This document shows positions 1 to 11,822 of a DNA stretch of 64,000 bases, in pieces. The notes beneath the pieces were generated by a model that had not been told where the DNA came from, did not search any database, and was given only the letters and a program-made list of their open reading frames with translations. The position numbers and the translations under genes are program-made. Within the stretch, counting starts at the first letter, position 1. Every line of letters starts with the position of its first letter. Source of the DNA: Zea mays (taxonomy: Eukaryota; Streptophyta; Magnoliopsida; Poales; Poaceae); assembly GCF_902167145.1 (NCBI RefSeq), contig NC_050102.1, forward strand, positions 10,106,850-10,170,849, read 5' to 3'.

Positions 1-1266
1 CAGGATGAGCAGTGAGCCAGTCCACTTCACTTCTTTTGTACTCCTCAGCTGTCAAGTGGATTTCACATGCCTGCTTGTTGGTCATTCTTTGACCCTTCAC
101 TTTCTTGAAGTACACGGTAACAGCTTTGACCCGTGCATCTGACATTGAACCATTTATAACTTTTCTAGCAGCATTGTGGAATACACGTTTTGCATGTTCT
201 TCGTTTGCTGTTTCGTCCAATCTAAATTGTTCCTGCAAAATGAAGAAGAAATTAAATTCATTTATAGACGCCCACGGTAAGTAAATTTAAAAGACATAAT
301 AAACTCACCCAAAACGATGACCACACCTCGTCTTGGTGAGTATGGTCGGGTCCATATGGTTTGAGGCCCCAGTGAGCCCAGTGATACGCCCCTATCTCTG
401 CCCCGTTGAGTTGTACCACCCCTGGATAGTGAAAACGAGCTATAGATCCCAGCACTGTGTTAACCGGTGTCCGGTGACCTTTGCCACTCCATGCCACCTC
501 CACCCAGCTCCTCTCTCCTGCAGGGTTTATGACCCTACGTTGGTCCAAGGGTTGTGTCGGTGGAACTCTAAGGGACCGCCGAAACCTACAAAATTGTAAA
601 TTGTGCACTGGTAATAATATCAATCCAACAAAAAATAGAACTCCTCGTCAAAATAAAATTACCTGAAGTTCGTTGCCTGTGTCGTCGTAGCAACCTCATC
701 ATCGGCCTCTCCATCGGCCTCTCCATCGTAGTCCTCCCCATAGTCATCATCATCACGCATCGGTGAACCTTGGCGTGCCAGCTCGTCCTCTAGCCTAGGT
801 GCATTGTGCTCTGCCGCCTCGCGCGCTTGCTCAAATGCATTGTGGTCCTGCTCTAGCATAGGTCCACTTGAGCCTATCGCCTCACGCTCTGGCTCAAGTG
901 CATTGTGGCCTGCCACATCACGCTCTTGCCCAGGTGCACTATGGCCTGCCACCTCGCGCTCTTGCCCAGGTGCACTATGGCTTGCCACTTCACGCCCCTG
1001 CTCCTCCATGCAACCAAGGAGCTGCTCTAGCCGTTGCCTTGACGCTGTAGAGCCCTACAAACATAATCAACAATGAGATATATCAAGTACTCGAAGTATA
1101 CGTAGAAGAAAAGAAAATAAAACAAATTAAATACCTGGAACAACATAGAGTAGGTATCCCCACCACCTGAACCCCTAGTCGACCGTGACCTCGAGGAGTC
1201 ACCACGGTCTCCGCGCTTCTTCCCTTTGAGCTTGTCCATGACCCTCATCATCTGCACAAATTTCAT
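1..1266 (-). CDS. CACTA accessory protein (transposase_24 / TNPA-like), partial, multi-exon
   Basis: Four exons can be read on the minus strand with GT-AG borders: about 1251-1135 (MDKLKGKKRG, basic and Ser/Arg rich), 1054-663 (36-bp repeats, then an acidic tail rich in Asp and Glu), 585-309 (ending near HTHQDEVWSSFW) and 232 to beyond position 1. The last exon contains HAKRVFHNAARKVINGSM and YFKKVKGQRMTNKQACEIH, which resemble the plant transposase_24 (Ptta/En/Spm) family found beside tnp2 in grass CACTA elements. Such proteins are thought to bind subterminal repeats. The gene lies downstream of the transposase on the same strand. The N-terminus is uncertain, because an acceptor-like GTGCAG lies directly before the first ATG, and the C-terminus is off the window. 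Confidence 0.7.
803..994 (-). repeat. 36-bp in-frame tandem repeat in the accessory ORF
   Basis: Three clear 36-bp units start at 887, 923 and 959, with more diverged units before them. Being 12 codons long, the unit keeps the reading frame and encodes a repeated peptide around AGHSAPGQERE. This makes a variable-length spacer in the CACTA accessory protein. Confidence 0.75.
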
Positions 1267-1393
1267 TACAAGAATTTAATTATATATACTTTTAGTATTG
1301 AAATAGGAATGCATATACAAGAATTTAAATATATATACTTTTCAAAAATCATCGGCATCAGAATCTGCTTCAGCAACGCGCTGCTCAATTATT

Positions 1394-4300
1394 TCAAGTC
1401 TTTGTTGTTTTTTCAAGAATTCTCTGTGACCTACGAGTCCTTGCCCTAGAAGGACCTGGTTCTTCTGCCATCAAATCTATGGCGAGACTAGCTACTTCAT
1501 TGAGCCCTAAATCCTCAGATATAGTAAATTCTCTATTTTCTGACTGATCGCCTTCTTCTTGATAAATATTAACAGAATCATCATCTTCGTTATTTGTGTT
1601 GTAATAATCATATCGTAACGGATGGACTTCAGGATTAATTTTGTATACAACCCAACAAGACTTCAAGTTTTCATGAGGATATGTTACATAGTACACCTGT
1701 TGCGCTTGATGTGCAAGCACAACATTGCTATAATCGCTGCCTTTAAACCGTGATTCATGCTTTACCTCCACAATTCCAAATTCATCCTCTCGTGTTTGTT
1801 GAGGATCAAACCATTCACAATCAAATAACACAAACATGAACTCTTTGGCCCCACCAAGAGTGTACTCCGTTATGTCTTGAAGAACACCATAATAGTCATG
1901 AGTGCCTCCGTCTGCATTTGTGGCAGTTGCTACTACTCCACTGTTTGTCGTGGCTGCCTGCGGGCGGATTTTTTCTAATTTTGATGTTCGAAAACGGTAT
2001 CCATTAATATCATAGCGGCTATATTTTCTTGCTTTCAACTGACCATGTGATATCTATCGCAAATCATCCGAGACTAGAGAGTCCAGTTTCTTACACTACA
2101 TAGAGCAGAAAAAAAAGATATAGGTAAATAGCAAGTCATATGTGCAAACTAAGTACGCAAAGGAAAATTATAAAGAGATAATTACATGCTCGTGGAACCA
2201 TTCAACGAAACATGGACCTCCATTCATCCCTTTCATACGTAGATTATCCAGTTCCTTTGGTGTAGGTTTGTGGCCAACTAAATATATGGAATCAAACATT
2301 TCAAAGTATGGATCAAGTTCCTCCATGTTGGTGTACAAGTAGAGCATGGTGAAATTACGCTCTCTTATGTCAACATAATGTGCAGTAGAAGCCCCGACCC
2401 CTTTCCCCTTCCATAGAAAAACACTAAGGTCGGTCGAAGGACCTTCTTCTTCAGTATGATACCGTGTTGACTGAGCATTCACGTTGTTAGTGTGTGATAA
2501 ATACTGACTTGAGAAGATTGTGATCTCTTTAGCTGCAAAGGCCTCTGCGATACACCCCTCAACCCTTGCTTTGTTCCGCACAGTAGCTCTAAGTTTTTTC
2601 AATTCTCTTTCTTGACTATACATCCATCGGAACTGCACTGGTCCTCCTACCAATGCTTCATAAGGTAAGTGCACTAGCAAATGTTGCATCACATTCATAA
2701 ATCCAGGCGGAAATACTTTTTCCATCTTGCATACAAGCACCGCGATTTGTTTCTCAAATTGAATCATCAATTTCTTTGAGATATGCTTAGCACATATATG
2801 TCTATATATGTAACTAAGTTCAGCAATCATCTTCCACAGAGGAGGCTTCAAATAGCCACGGAACATTACCGGCATAAGTCTTTCCATCAAAATATGGTAA
2901 TCGTGAGCCTTCAAACCATTTAATTTATTAGTGTCGAGGTTAACAGTACGTTTTATGTTAGCTGCATAGCGATCTGGAAACTTCAACATTTTCAACCATT
3001 GAAATACTTCTTTTCGCTCTTCCGGCTTTAGACAGTATGGAGCTCGTGGTGTCCTCTCCTTTCCATTAGGATTTAATTTGACCTCAAGGCTAGGGCGATC
3101 ACAAAGATTAGCTAAATCTTTCCTGGCATTGATGTTGTCTTTTGTTTTACCCTTAATGTTTAGACACATGCTTATGATGCTTTCAGCAACATTGCGCTCT
3201 TGGTGCATCAAATCTATGTTGTGTGGTAAAATCAATACCTTCGCATACGGAAGTTCCCAGAGAAAAGAAATATGAGTCCAGTTGTGATCTTGACCATAGC
3301 CTTCAAACTCATGACCTTCTGCAGCCCTTTGAAGGGCACGATGTTGTATCAGGATATCTTCACCCATTAAACGTTTTGGTGGACCATCTTTAACTTTTAT
3401 GCCTCTTCTAAATGACTTCGTATCATTTCGAAACGGGTGGTTGGATGGAAGAAACCGTCGATGACAATCAAAGAATGAGACCTTTTTACCATGCTCCAAT
3501 CGATATGCTTGTGTGTCCCCCATGCATATGGGACAACACAGTCGACCGTGGACACACCAGCCAGACCAAATACCATATGCAGGCAAATCATGAATTGACC
3601 ACAAATATACAGCACGTAAGGTAAATTCACGTTTTAGATGACCATCATAAGCCTGTACCCCTACCCATAGCTCTTTGAACTCTTCAATCAACGGTTGCAT
3701 GAATACATTGATCTTCTTTCCAGGATGTTTAGGCCCTGGAATAATAAGGGCAAGAAATATGAACCCTTCTTTCATGCATTTGTTGGGAGGGGGTTGTAGG
3801 GCATGATGAAAACCGGCCAACAAGAGTATGAAGTTGAACTTTTGGCGTAAGGAGTGAAACCATCAGTGGACAAGCCTAGGCGAACACTCCTAGCGTCTCT
3901 TGCAAATTCTGGGTCAAAACGATCCAGAGCCTTCCAAGCATCGCCATCTGATGGATGCATCATAATGTCTGGATCTTGGCTCTCACGTTCTCCTTCCTTA
4001 TGCCACAACATTAGCTTCGCAGTTTCTGGGGTTAAAAACAGATGTTTAAGCCTTGGGGTGATGGGCATATATCGAAGCTGTTTAACTGCCACTTTTGTAG
4101 CAAAAGTAGCTCCATCCTCTTTTAGTACCTCCGCATATCTTGATTTACCGCATATCTGACAATGGGTGGCCACTTCATATTCCTTCCAGAACAACATGCA
4201 ATTATCTTCGCACACATCAATCTTCTTATACTTCATCCCAAGACCGGACACGATCTTTTTAGACTGGTATAAGTCTTTTGGCATCTTATGGTTCGATGGG

Positions 4301-4839
4301 ATGAGATCAATAATCAGATTGATTATATCGTTATAGCAGTTATTCGAGAAGTTATACTTTGCCTTCATTGCCATAAGACGTGTAACCACCTGCAACACGG
4401 TCACAGTGGTGTCGTCATGCACTTTTTCCTCTGACGCGTGAAGAAGCTTATAAAACTCCTGCACTTCCTCTGGTGTACCCTGTTCCGAGGCCAATGTTGG
4501 ATACTCTCTACTAATATCAGCCACCAAGTCATCCATCCGATCCTCCTCCTCATCATCAATTCTTTCTGACTCTGTGATATTCTGCTCTACTTCTCCATGT
4601 GAGCGCCACACAAGATAGTTAGGCATAAACCCATTCTTGCAAAGGTGATGCTCCAGTTCTTCGATCTTTCTCACATACTTAAAATTCTGACACTTGGTAC
4701 ACGGACACTTCACCACACGAGGTCCACCGGAAAATGCGAGATCCACGAATTGTTTTGCAACCCTAACCCATTCCTTTGAGTGACCTAGAGTCACACTATT
4801 GAATCCATCATACATCGCCCTTCTTCTATTGTCATCCAT
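1394..4839 (-). pseudogene. TNP2-type CACTA transposase, one frameshift
   Basis: The product would be the catalytic transposase that cuts CACTA termini. The start chosen is the ATG at 4839 (MDDNRRRAMYDGF), the normal beginning of the transposase-associated domain. That domain covers about residues 1-80, with Cys/His zinc ligands in VVKCPCTKCQ and a following HHLC. The tnp2 core follows, with STDGF, SCWPVF, LIIPGPK, YDGH and LCCPICMGD. A DUF4218-like region (ARVEGCIAEAFAAKEI) comes next. A putative intron (about 2188-2042, GT-AG) leads to a last exon with a DUF4216-like domain (FDCEWFDPQQ, QVYYVTYP). The only clear lesion is a 1-nt frameshift in a C-rich run near 3785-3800: the first frame stops just after LPTNA while the core continues in the next frame. 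Gene order and orientation fit CACTA elements. Recently active but now defective is an inference. Confidence 0.85.
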
Positions 4840-4865
4840 TTCAAAAACTAAATAACCCAATGTAT

Positions 4866-4980
4866 AAAAAATATGTAAGTAAACCTCATTAAGCATACAA
4901 ACGTAAATAAAAAATGTGTAAATAAACATCATTAAGCATACAAACATAAATAAAAAATGTGTAAATAAACATCATTAAGC
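4866..4980. repeat. 43-bp tandem repeat upstream of tnp2
   Basis: Two full AT-rich units and one partial unit start near 4866, 4909 and 4952, each containing CATTAAGC and AAATAAAAAATGTG. They lie just upstream of the transposase start codon, in the presumed 5' leader or promoter of the CACTA gene. No function can be read from them. Confidence 0.7.
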
Positions 4981-5534
4981 CCTTCTTCTATTAGGAAGGA
5001 TCACTAGACATAAAAAAATTAACCAAACATTGAACCTAACATCGAATAATTTACAATGAACAAGAAATTATGCATCAATTGTAACAACTAGCCAAAATCA
5101 TGCATCAAATTTTAACTAACAAACTAATTCTAATAATATGCATCAAAGAAAGAAGAAAAATACCTTCACGAAGACCGTCAAGGTGGTGATGGTCGAGGAG
5201 ACGCGGGCCGGTTGTAGTTAGAGTGGAGAGAGAGACCGGAGACTAGAGTCAAATGGGCCTACAATTAGATGGAAACACGGCTTTAGGTTTCATAACTTCG
5301 CATAGAACAAAACATAACTATATGACCTGCTACCCAGTACCCAGCCACCCAGAAAAATAACTATACACAGCTGCAAGTTTTTTTCTTCCTATTCTTACTT
5401 TAGGACATCTGCAACTTCTGAATTCAAATGACTATGTCGTTGCTAATTAATTTACCAAGATGCACTGAAGCAATGTTTTAATAAGACAGCAAACCCCAGC
5501 AATGTTTTAATAAATAAGTTGCTGAAGCATATCA

Positions 5535-5723
5535 CTGTTTTCTACTTGCTTGAACATGTCAGCAATCTCGCATGTTGGTAATCTATTGGTAATCATGTAG
5601 ACATAATGCAGTAGAGCTGTAAACGATGCTCTTTATCCTCTGTTTTCTACTTGCTTGAACATGTCAGCATTCTCGCCTGTTGGTAATCTATTGGTAATCA
5701 TGTGGACATAATACAGTAGAGCT
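5535..5723. repeat. 84-bp direct repeat (period 105 bp)
   Basis: Copies at 5535-5618 and 5640-5723 differ at only a few positions. Both begin CTGTTTTCTACTTGC and end CAGTAGAGCT. They lie in the non-coding 5' part of the CACTA element, between tnp2 and the captured kinesin exons. The rest of 4981-6018 shows no coding signal. Confidence 0.75.
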
Positions 5724-6018
5724 ATTAGCAGAATAAGAATTATTGTAAGGGTTTGAAACGGGAGTCACACCAACGACGCTAGAGTTCGAGTCAAGCCACC
5801 TTCTGGTTTTAGGTGAGATGATGGTTGGGTTCACGGGGAAGAGGAATGAGATGGAGCAAGCGGTGAATAGCCTCTCTTATTTCTCCCTCTCCGGTCCCGC
5901 TGCAAAGAGCCACAGACTGCTGAGTCGGTGAGCTGTCTGTGCTTTCTTTTAGTGGACTCCTGACTAGGCTGGTTGATTATAGGGATTAGGACTTGGCTAA
6001 TTGTTTTTGTTGTTTCAG

Positions 6019-6689
6019 AATCCTGAAGAATACCACGAGCCAACCAACACAGTAAGTCTGGCTGCTCGTTCATGTCATATTGAGAATTTCACCAGTTCAA
6101 GCAAACAAGAAATTCCCAATGTCAAGATCGACATGGAAGCCAAATTACGAGCATGGTTGGAATCAAAGGGGAAAACAAAGTGCATCCAAAAAATGGATGG
6201 TCTTTTCTCCCCAATTGCCAGCAAGACTCTATTGTCTATGACCCATATATTACATGGAACCATACATAGTTCTTATTTCTTTATCTTCTCCTGCACAAGA
6301 TACTTTTTGATCCAGTAGTCCTTGTTCCCACTGAAAATATACTACGAGAGCACATGCAGACAGAAGTAGATACACCAAAGAAAGGTACTTTAGGAAACTT
6401 CAGGGTATTATATTTGTGTGAAATAGTAGTTACAAAATATGAAAAGTTGGTTGAAATTTACTCAGAACAGCCTCTGAGATTTTTTACTTGTGCGTTCACG
6501 TGTGAATCTGATGTTTAAAGTCTTATGTAGTGGTGCTTCCTTCAGTTACTCCATGCAATGAAAAACATGAAGCTTCTCTCAGGAAAGCTCTTTCTCCAAT
6601 TTCTAGCTGGTACGATGGACAACATAGCAAGACTGTTGAATCTATCTTTAAATGCTTCAAAATTATCTTGAATAGTATAAACTCAATGG
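6019..6689 (+). pseudogene. Captured kinesin-like gene fragment (KIN-10-like) inside the CACTA
   Basis: After an acceptor (TTGTTGTTTCAG ending at 6018) an open exon encodes NPEEYHEPTNTVSLAARS, which fits the end of a kinesin motor domain (the Asn-Pro...Thr...LAxRSxxI pattern). MEAKLRAWLESKGKTK and MDGLFSP follow, a tail I associate with plant kinesin-10 proteins. A later segment bounded by an acceptor (6541-6545) and a GTATGTG donor (6690) encodes SLRKALSPISSWYDGQ, probably another exon of the same gene. Kept splice borders suggest capture at the DNA level. The fragment is antisense to tnp2, has no motor ATP site and no start, and is unlikely to be functional. The kinesin call is an inference from motif memory. 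Confidence 0.55.
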
Positions 6690-6929
6690 GTATGTGCTCT
6701 TTTAGTAACATTACTTTTGTTTTGGCGGTTCTGTTGCCCATTAGCAGTTACATTACCTGTTAGCTTGTTTACCATATCTTGTCCAGTTGGGTAGTTTGGT
6801 TAAATCAATGTATCCATCTTGTCTGCTTTTATTGAATCATTTTGGTCATGGTATGTCATGTGTATAAAATGATAGAAGTATAGAACTATATTCCTGGATA
6901 GGTGCATAATATCATACAGATAGGTGTAT

Positions 6930-7560
6930 GGAATAAAGAAATATTTGTTGAATACAATCACAGTCTCTACTGCTGTGTATTTGCTGAACAGGTCACCTAC
7001 TAAAAGTGTACAAGGGAAAACACCATATGAGGCCTGGCACGGCAAGAAACCTCAAGTGGGACATTTCAGAACTTTTGGCTGTATTGGACATGTCAAGAAA
7101 ATAGGCCCCGGAGTAGATTAGCTGGCAGATAGATCCACTAAAATGGTCCTATTGGGCTATGAACCAGGGACAAAAGGCTACAGAATGGTTGATCTAATTA
7201 CTGAAAAATTATGCATCAGTAGGGATGTGAAGTTTGAAGAAGATGAGGCATGGAACTGGGACATTAATAACAAAGCTCAGTTGACTGAAGTTGGCCTAGA
7301 AAATCAAATTTTCAGTTTCAATTCACTGTTCCCAGTCAGGCTATGTTGTATCCTTCTGGTACAGGTGAGGAGGGTGAGAGTTCTTGGGGTGGTGAAGTAC
7401 CCTCAGTGTCACCACTACCACAATCACCTGTGACCCCTCAAAATTCAAGAACTCAAGCTATACTTTCAGGATCACAAGCACAAAATCCAGGCTCAGTTTC
7501 AGCTACTAGTTACAATTCACAGCCATCTAGTTCAGAAAGTTCAGGAATTGAAATGGATTT
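6930..7560 (+). pseudogene. Ty1/copia integrase C-terminal fragment
   Basis: The reading frame gives YLLNRSPTKSVQGKTPYEAW, FRTFGCIGHVK and MVLLGYEPGTKGYR, the standard end of the copia integrase core. A Ser/Pro/Gln-rich linker up to about 7560 matches the spacer that precedes reverse transcriptase. One in-frame TAG lies between KIGPGVD and LADRS. No LTR, reverse transcriptase or gag is present, so this is an isolated fragment carried within the CACTA, on the same strand as the kinesin exons. From about 7560 to 8030 the sequence turns GC-rich without a recognisable product. Confidence 0.8.
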
Positions 7561-8039
7561 GACCTTCTCGTACCTGGGGTTTTTCTCTGGCGGCGCTCGC
7601 TCCACTACGCTGACCGCGCCCAGAAGCCCGACTCGCTGCCCAGGATCCAACACTCGGCCTAAACAGGGAGCAGGGGCGCACCTCAGCGCACGAACAAGAG
7701 CGGGGCAGAGGCGGGGGCGTGGCGGAGCTTGGGCGCTCGACCTAAACAGCGAGCAGGGGTGCACCTCGGCGCGGCGGCACAGACCGCTCGACGGACGTCT
7801 GAACGTGGCGCCGGGGAGGAGCTCGACGATGCTGTAATGCTCCCGTGGTCACCGGCGATCACCGGCGGCGTGAGGTGCTGAGACGAGAGGGGGAGATATC
7901 GCCCGCCAGGAAAGGCTCCTGTGGCAGAATCGATTAGATGCACGAGTGAGCTGAGAGGGAGACTCGTGACGCCGCGGGATAGGGAATTAGGTCTTTCTGG
8001 TTAAGTTCGACGGTGTCGAGTTGGCCGACGAACCTAATA

Positions 8040-8223
8040 TAAGAACGTGGGTACCCACGTTCCTAATACGTTAAATTCGACGGTTTTGGCCAGGGCCCAC
8101 GAACTTAATTTAAGAACGTGGGTACCCACGTTCTTAAAACAACCCACGAACTTAACTACCATAAGAACGTCGGTACCCACGTTCTTAACAAAACCCACGA
8201 ACATTTATCAGTTTCTTGTAGTG
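8040..8223. repeat. CACTA subterminal palindromes and terminal inverted repeat
   Basis: Three copies of a palindrome with core AAGAACGTGGGTACCCACGTT lie near 8040-8066, 8110-8137 and 8161-8189. One carries a G-to-C change. The terminus follows at 8212-8223. In characterised CACTA elements clustered subterminal motifs are binding sites for the accessory protein; the same role here is inferred. Confidence 0.8.
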
Positions 8224-8339
8224 ATATTCAATGCAACATTACACACTCCGAATATTACATAGTTTTGTTACAGTAGAAACCTAATCTTCCTTCATTTGTT
8301 ATATACATCAAGCTTTCCAAAATGTTTATTATAATAAAA

Positions 8340-11300
8340 TTTATTCCTCTTTATGGACTTTTTCTGCAACTTCGTTCAGCAATTTATTGACGACTTCGTC
8401 GATAATGGATTCAGCCATGTTTATGATGTCCAACGCTTCCTTCATTTCTGGATCAGCTAGGGATCGAATGGTTCTGGCGGCAGAGATAATTCAGCTGAAG
8501 TAGGAAAAATTAATTAGTCCGAAGCCACAAAAACAAATGCCGAAGCTAAAAGCCAAAAAATAATACCTATACGCTTTTCGCGCTCTGCAGCTTCTTCAGC
8601 TCGTCTTGCTTCTGCTCGGGCGTCATGGGTGCCTTTTTCACTTTTCTTTATAATTTCATGGGCCATCTCTCGGCCACCATTCACCCAGACATCATTGTAA
8701 AATTTCCCGCCTATCAAGGTTGCTTCAGCTGAAGGATCCTTCGTATCATCTACGGAGAAGGCAGCTTCGGCCTAGGCTACGACTTTAATGTGACACATCC
8801 CACCTTCTCCAAGATGGCTGAAATTCCCCGCGCACCAGAAAATGCGCAAACATCCCCGCGATCACTCAAAATTTCTTCAAAGGTTTCGGCTTCTCCACTT
8901 ATCCATTCAACAACGCCTTCGGAGTCGCCTCGTATGAAGTTTTCTTCAGCAGAGTAGGCACCCACTTTGGCGAAGCTAGCTTTTATTTTCTTAACGCAAT
9001 CCAAGGATTTTTCAAAGCACCTTTCCTTGGATGTGTGAAGTTCTTCAACATTTTTCTCTAGATGATTTTCCAATATTCGCTAATTTCTTGGTTAGCTTGT
9101 GCGAGTGTGCAGTTTTCCTTAGCTTCGGTCAGTTGTCTCCGAAGGTCTTCAATTTTAGTTTTTTGAGCTTCGGCCTGAGCTTTGAAACTAGCTTCGTCTT
9201 CCTTCACTTTGTTTACCAATGAAATTAAGATTTTGTCTTTTCAATACTTTCGTTTATCAATTCAATCACCTCTGAACAAAGGTTATTAAGGGCCATTGTA
9301 TAGCTTTCGTCTTCAATATTCTTCTACGCCCTAAGGGCATTACTAAGAATTAAGCCCTAAAAAGAGGAAGAAAGATTTGAGCATGACAAATAAAATACTT
9401 CATTCTCAAATTCAAAGTTAACTTCTATACCTTTATACTATTGTATGCTAAGCTGTCAGCAAGATCATCCTTCGACAAAAGCGAAAGGCCATCTTCCAGC
9501 TTCGGAAATCCCATGCTCTTACCTATCTCCCAGCAAACGAATATTTCTTTGTTGTTCGGGAGACAGTATAAGAAGTCATCATCATTTGTGCCGTTAAACA
9601 CTAAAGCTCCCTTTGGATATTTCAACTTTCGCGCATAGGCCCTGTTTGGCACAACTGCAGCTTATTGAAAAAGCAGCTTATCTGATAAGCTGGTAAAAAG
9701 CAGCTTCTGCTTGTTGACTGCTTTTAGTTCATTTTGAGAAGCTGCTGAACTGATAAGCTGCTGCAGAAGCTGTCTGTTTGGCAGAACTTCTGCTTAAATT
9801 TGTGAAGAAGCTGAAAATAAGCTGTGCCAAACAGGGCCATAGTGTCCAGCTTCCAGAATTTCTTCTTCTGACAATTTCTTCCCCGAAGCATGTTGAATGA
9901 TGTAGTCAACAGTTTCGATTGGAGCTTCGGGAGTAGGAGTTTCAGGTGCAATCTGCCCTGCCGTTCTTTCCTCAGGTGCGATAGGCTTCGTAGCGACGGG
10001 CGCTGAAGGCCCAGCTTCGGCTTCAGCCTGAGTTTTTGCAGTTTCGGCTTCTGCTTGCCCAGTTTCGGCTTCGGCTTGCGCTTTGGCAGCTTCAACAATT
10101 TTCTTTGTAGGAGCAGAGCTCAAGGCCTTCGTAGTCTCTATAACAGCGTCTAGCATGTTGGCCATCCTCCTCCTCTTAGGAGTTGCAATAGGAGCTCTAT
10201 GCATCTTCGGCAAATCTACCGCTATCGGTGGGCTCAGGATTTCTGGCATTTCTATCACTCTTTCCACCTGGGGCTCTTCGGCCTTATCATCTTCAGCTTC
10301 AGCTGGCCCAACTGTAGGCACCTTTGGCACTACAATTGGCTCTTCATCGCTCTGCACAACTAGAACAGTTTCTTTTGCTTCGGCAGCTAAAGAGGTCCCT
10401 TTGCCAAATTCAGGTATCACGAGCGGTTCAATATAACGCGGCCGATGAGTCAAAACCTTCATCTTCTTGCCCTTCGGCTCAGCTGTAATGACCGAAGCGA
10501 CAATCTTTCTCTTTTTCCTTTGCCCTCACAGCGAGTAGCGATAATCAGGGTATACGAAGCCAATAGCGTCAAATACCCTATTCAATCTTTTCTTGTTCTG
10601 ACCCCCGAAAGCTACGGACAAAGCATTATCCTCGGCCTTGGAGTATGCCCCAAGTAGCTCATCGCTAGTAGCTTCAATACACTTCAACCAGTCATCGTTT
10701 GGCTCATCAAACTTCTCCCCAAATCTGAAGGTATACTTCAATCGAACTAGACCACCCTCACTGGAGTTGGCGGTGGTTTCCTTCGGCATATCCCAACTCT
10801 CCACAAGTGGCCATACCCTGAAGGCTATGTGCTCTTGAATTAAATCTCTTGTGCCAATAAAGGAACACACAGTGCTAAAGGCCTTCTGACACTCTTCAAC
10901 GCCGCTATCAATATTCACCTTCGGCCTTCGAAGGCCGAAGCGGGACCAGATGGGGTGCTGGATAACCTCCTTGATATCTTCTCTCTTCTTTAAATCATTC
11001 TTAACATAAAACAACTCCTCCATCCAGGCCTCGGGCCATCTTTTCCGGAATGTTGGCACCGGGTGGCTTGCATTGGAGCGAGCAATAAATCCATAACAAC
11101 CGAAGTTGTTGTGGTACTATTCTTTACCAGTAGCCTTCGTCTCATATAAAAGCTCATGCATACTACAAAAGCACTTCACGCTTGGCTCCAACCCCTAACT
11201 TCTTACAGCCCAGACAAAAAACCCCATCCTAATAATAGCTTCGGGGGTGATCTGATGGAGGAAGATCTGGTATATCTTTAGCACTTCAACTACAAACTTG

Positions 11301-11610
11301 CTTAGCCGGAACGAAGACCTGCCTTTAAGAAGCTTCGGTATATAACAACTTCGTTTTCCTCTGGAGCAGGGGTAGAACTGTCTCCTCCAACTCTGACAAT
11401 AGACATGTCGCGAAAATATCTCCCCCTCATGGCATCAATGTGACTTTGCTTGATAATTGATTTTTTGAAGATAGTATGGCTTGGGCACCACGACCGATCC
11501 TCAGAGTCTTCACCTCCACTTTCCACGTTATAACTATCACTGCCATCAGAATCTTCGGATAAACCCTCCAGAATCTCCTTAGTGATTTTCTCTGTATTTG
11601 TTTTTGCCAT
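8340..11610 (-). pseudogene. Extra ORF downstream of pol (putative gypsy-type transposon domain), broken
   Basis: From the ATG at 11610 (MAKTNTEKITKEI) the frame gives an acidic Ser-rich N-terminus. A conserved block follows at 11059-10526 with RKRWPEAWMEELFYVKND and EHIAFRVWPL, like the putative gypsy-type transposon proteins (PF04195) of grass retroelements. Next come an Ala/Glu-rich low-complexity region (AEAETGQAEAETAKTQAEAE) and a C-terminal coiled-coil-like part (ARAEARRAEEAAEREKR). The function is unknown. Several frameshifts and stops, plus a MITE at 9639-9837, break the frame. Without the MITE the flanks join in frame (GHY followed by ARK). It has the same orientation as pol. Confidence 0.6.
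9639..9837. mobile_element. 199-bp MITE with GCCCTGTTTGGCACA inverted termini
   Basis: The left end GCCCTGTTTGGCACA pairs with TGTGCCAAACAGGGC on the right. The interior is rich in the foldback motif AGCAGCTT / AAGCTGCT. A perfect 5-bp duplication CATAG flanks it (9634-9638 and 9838-9842). It interrupts the Tat extra ORF. The termini resemble hAT-type MITEs of grasses, but a 5-bp duplication is not the 8 bp expected of hAT, so the superfamily stays open. Confidence 0.85.
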
Positions 11611-11648
11611 GGACTCAATAAATCCAGCAACGTAAGGATCTGGCCATG

Positions 11649-11822
11649 GACTTCACACCCTTAGGGTGGTGTCGCACACTTATTGTGCGTATCTGGCTGC
11701 ACCCTTAGGCGGCTTTTGCTTAGATGTGTCTTATAGTAAAGACTTCGCACCCATAGGGTGGTGTTGCGCACTTCTTGTGTGTATCCGGCTATACCCTTAG
11801 GCGGCTTTTGCTCGGATTTGTC
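11649..11822. repeat. 82-bp direct repeat (period 92 bp) between integrase and extra ORF
   Basis: Copies at 11649-11730 and 11741-11822 share GGGTGGTGT, CCCTTAGGCGGCTTTTGCT and other blocks, with scattered substitutions. They sit in the non-coding gap (about 11630-12060) upstream of the extra ORF of the Tat element, where a promoter or splice acceptor for that ORF might lie. The rest of the gap has no recognised product. Confidence 0.75.

Larger units (their letters stand above)
1..8223 (-). mobile_element. CACTA (En/Spm) DNA transposon, left end outside the window
   Basis: The right end is TTTCTTGTAGTG at 8212-8223, the inverted form of the CACTACAAGAAA terminus typical of CACTA elements. 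It is preceded by subterminal palindromic repeats. On the minus strand lie a TNP2-type transposase (1394-4839) and, downstream of it, a multi-exon accessory ORF that runs off the left edge. The 5' region between the transposase and the right terminus (4840-8040) carries foreign fragments: kinesin-like exons and a copia integrase piece. The element interrupts the extra ORF of a Tat-lineage gypsy element that resumes at 8224. The 3-bp target duplication would be ATA (8224-8226), but the matching copy lies outside the window. The family assignment is secure; autonomy cannot be judged. Confidence 0.9.
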
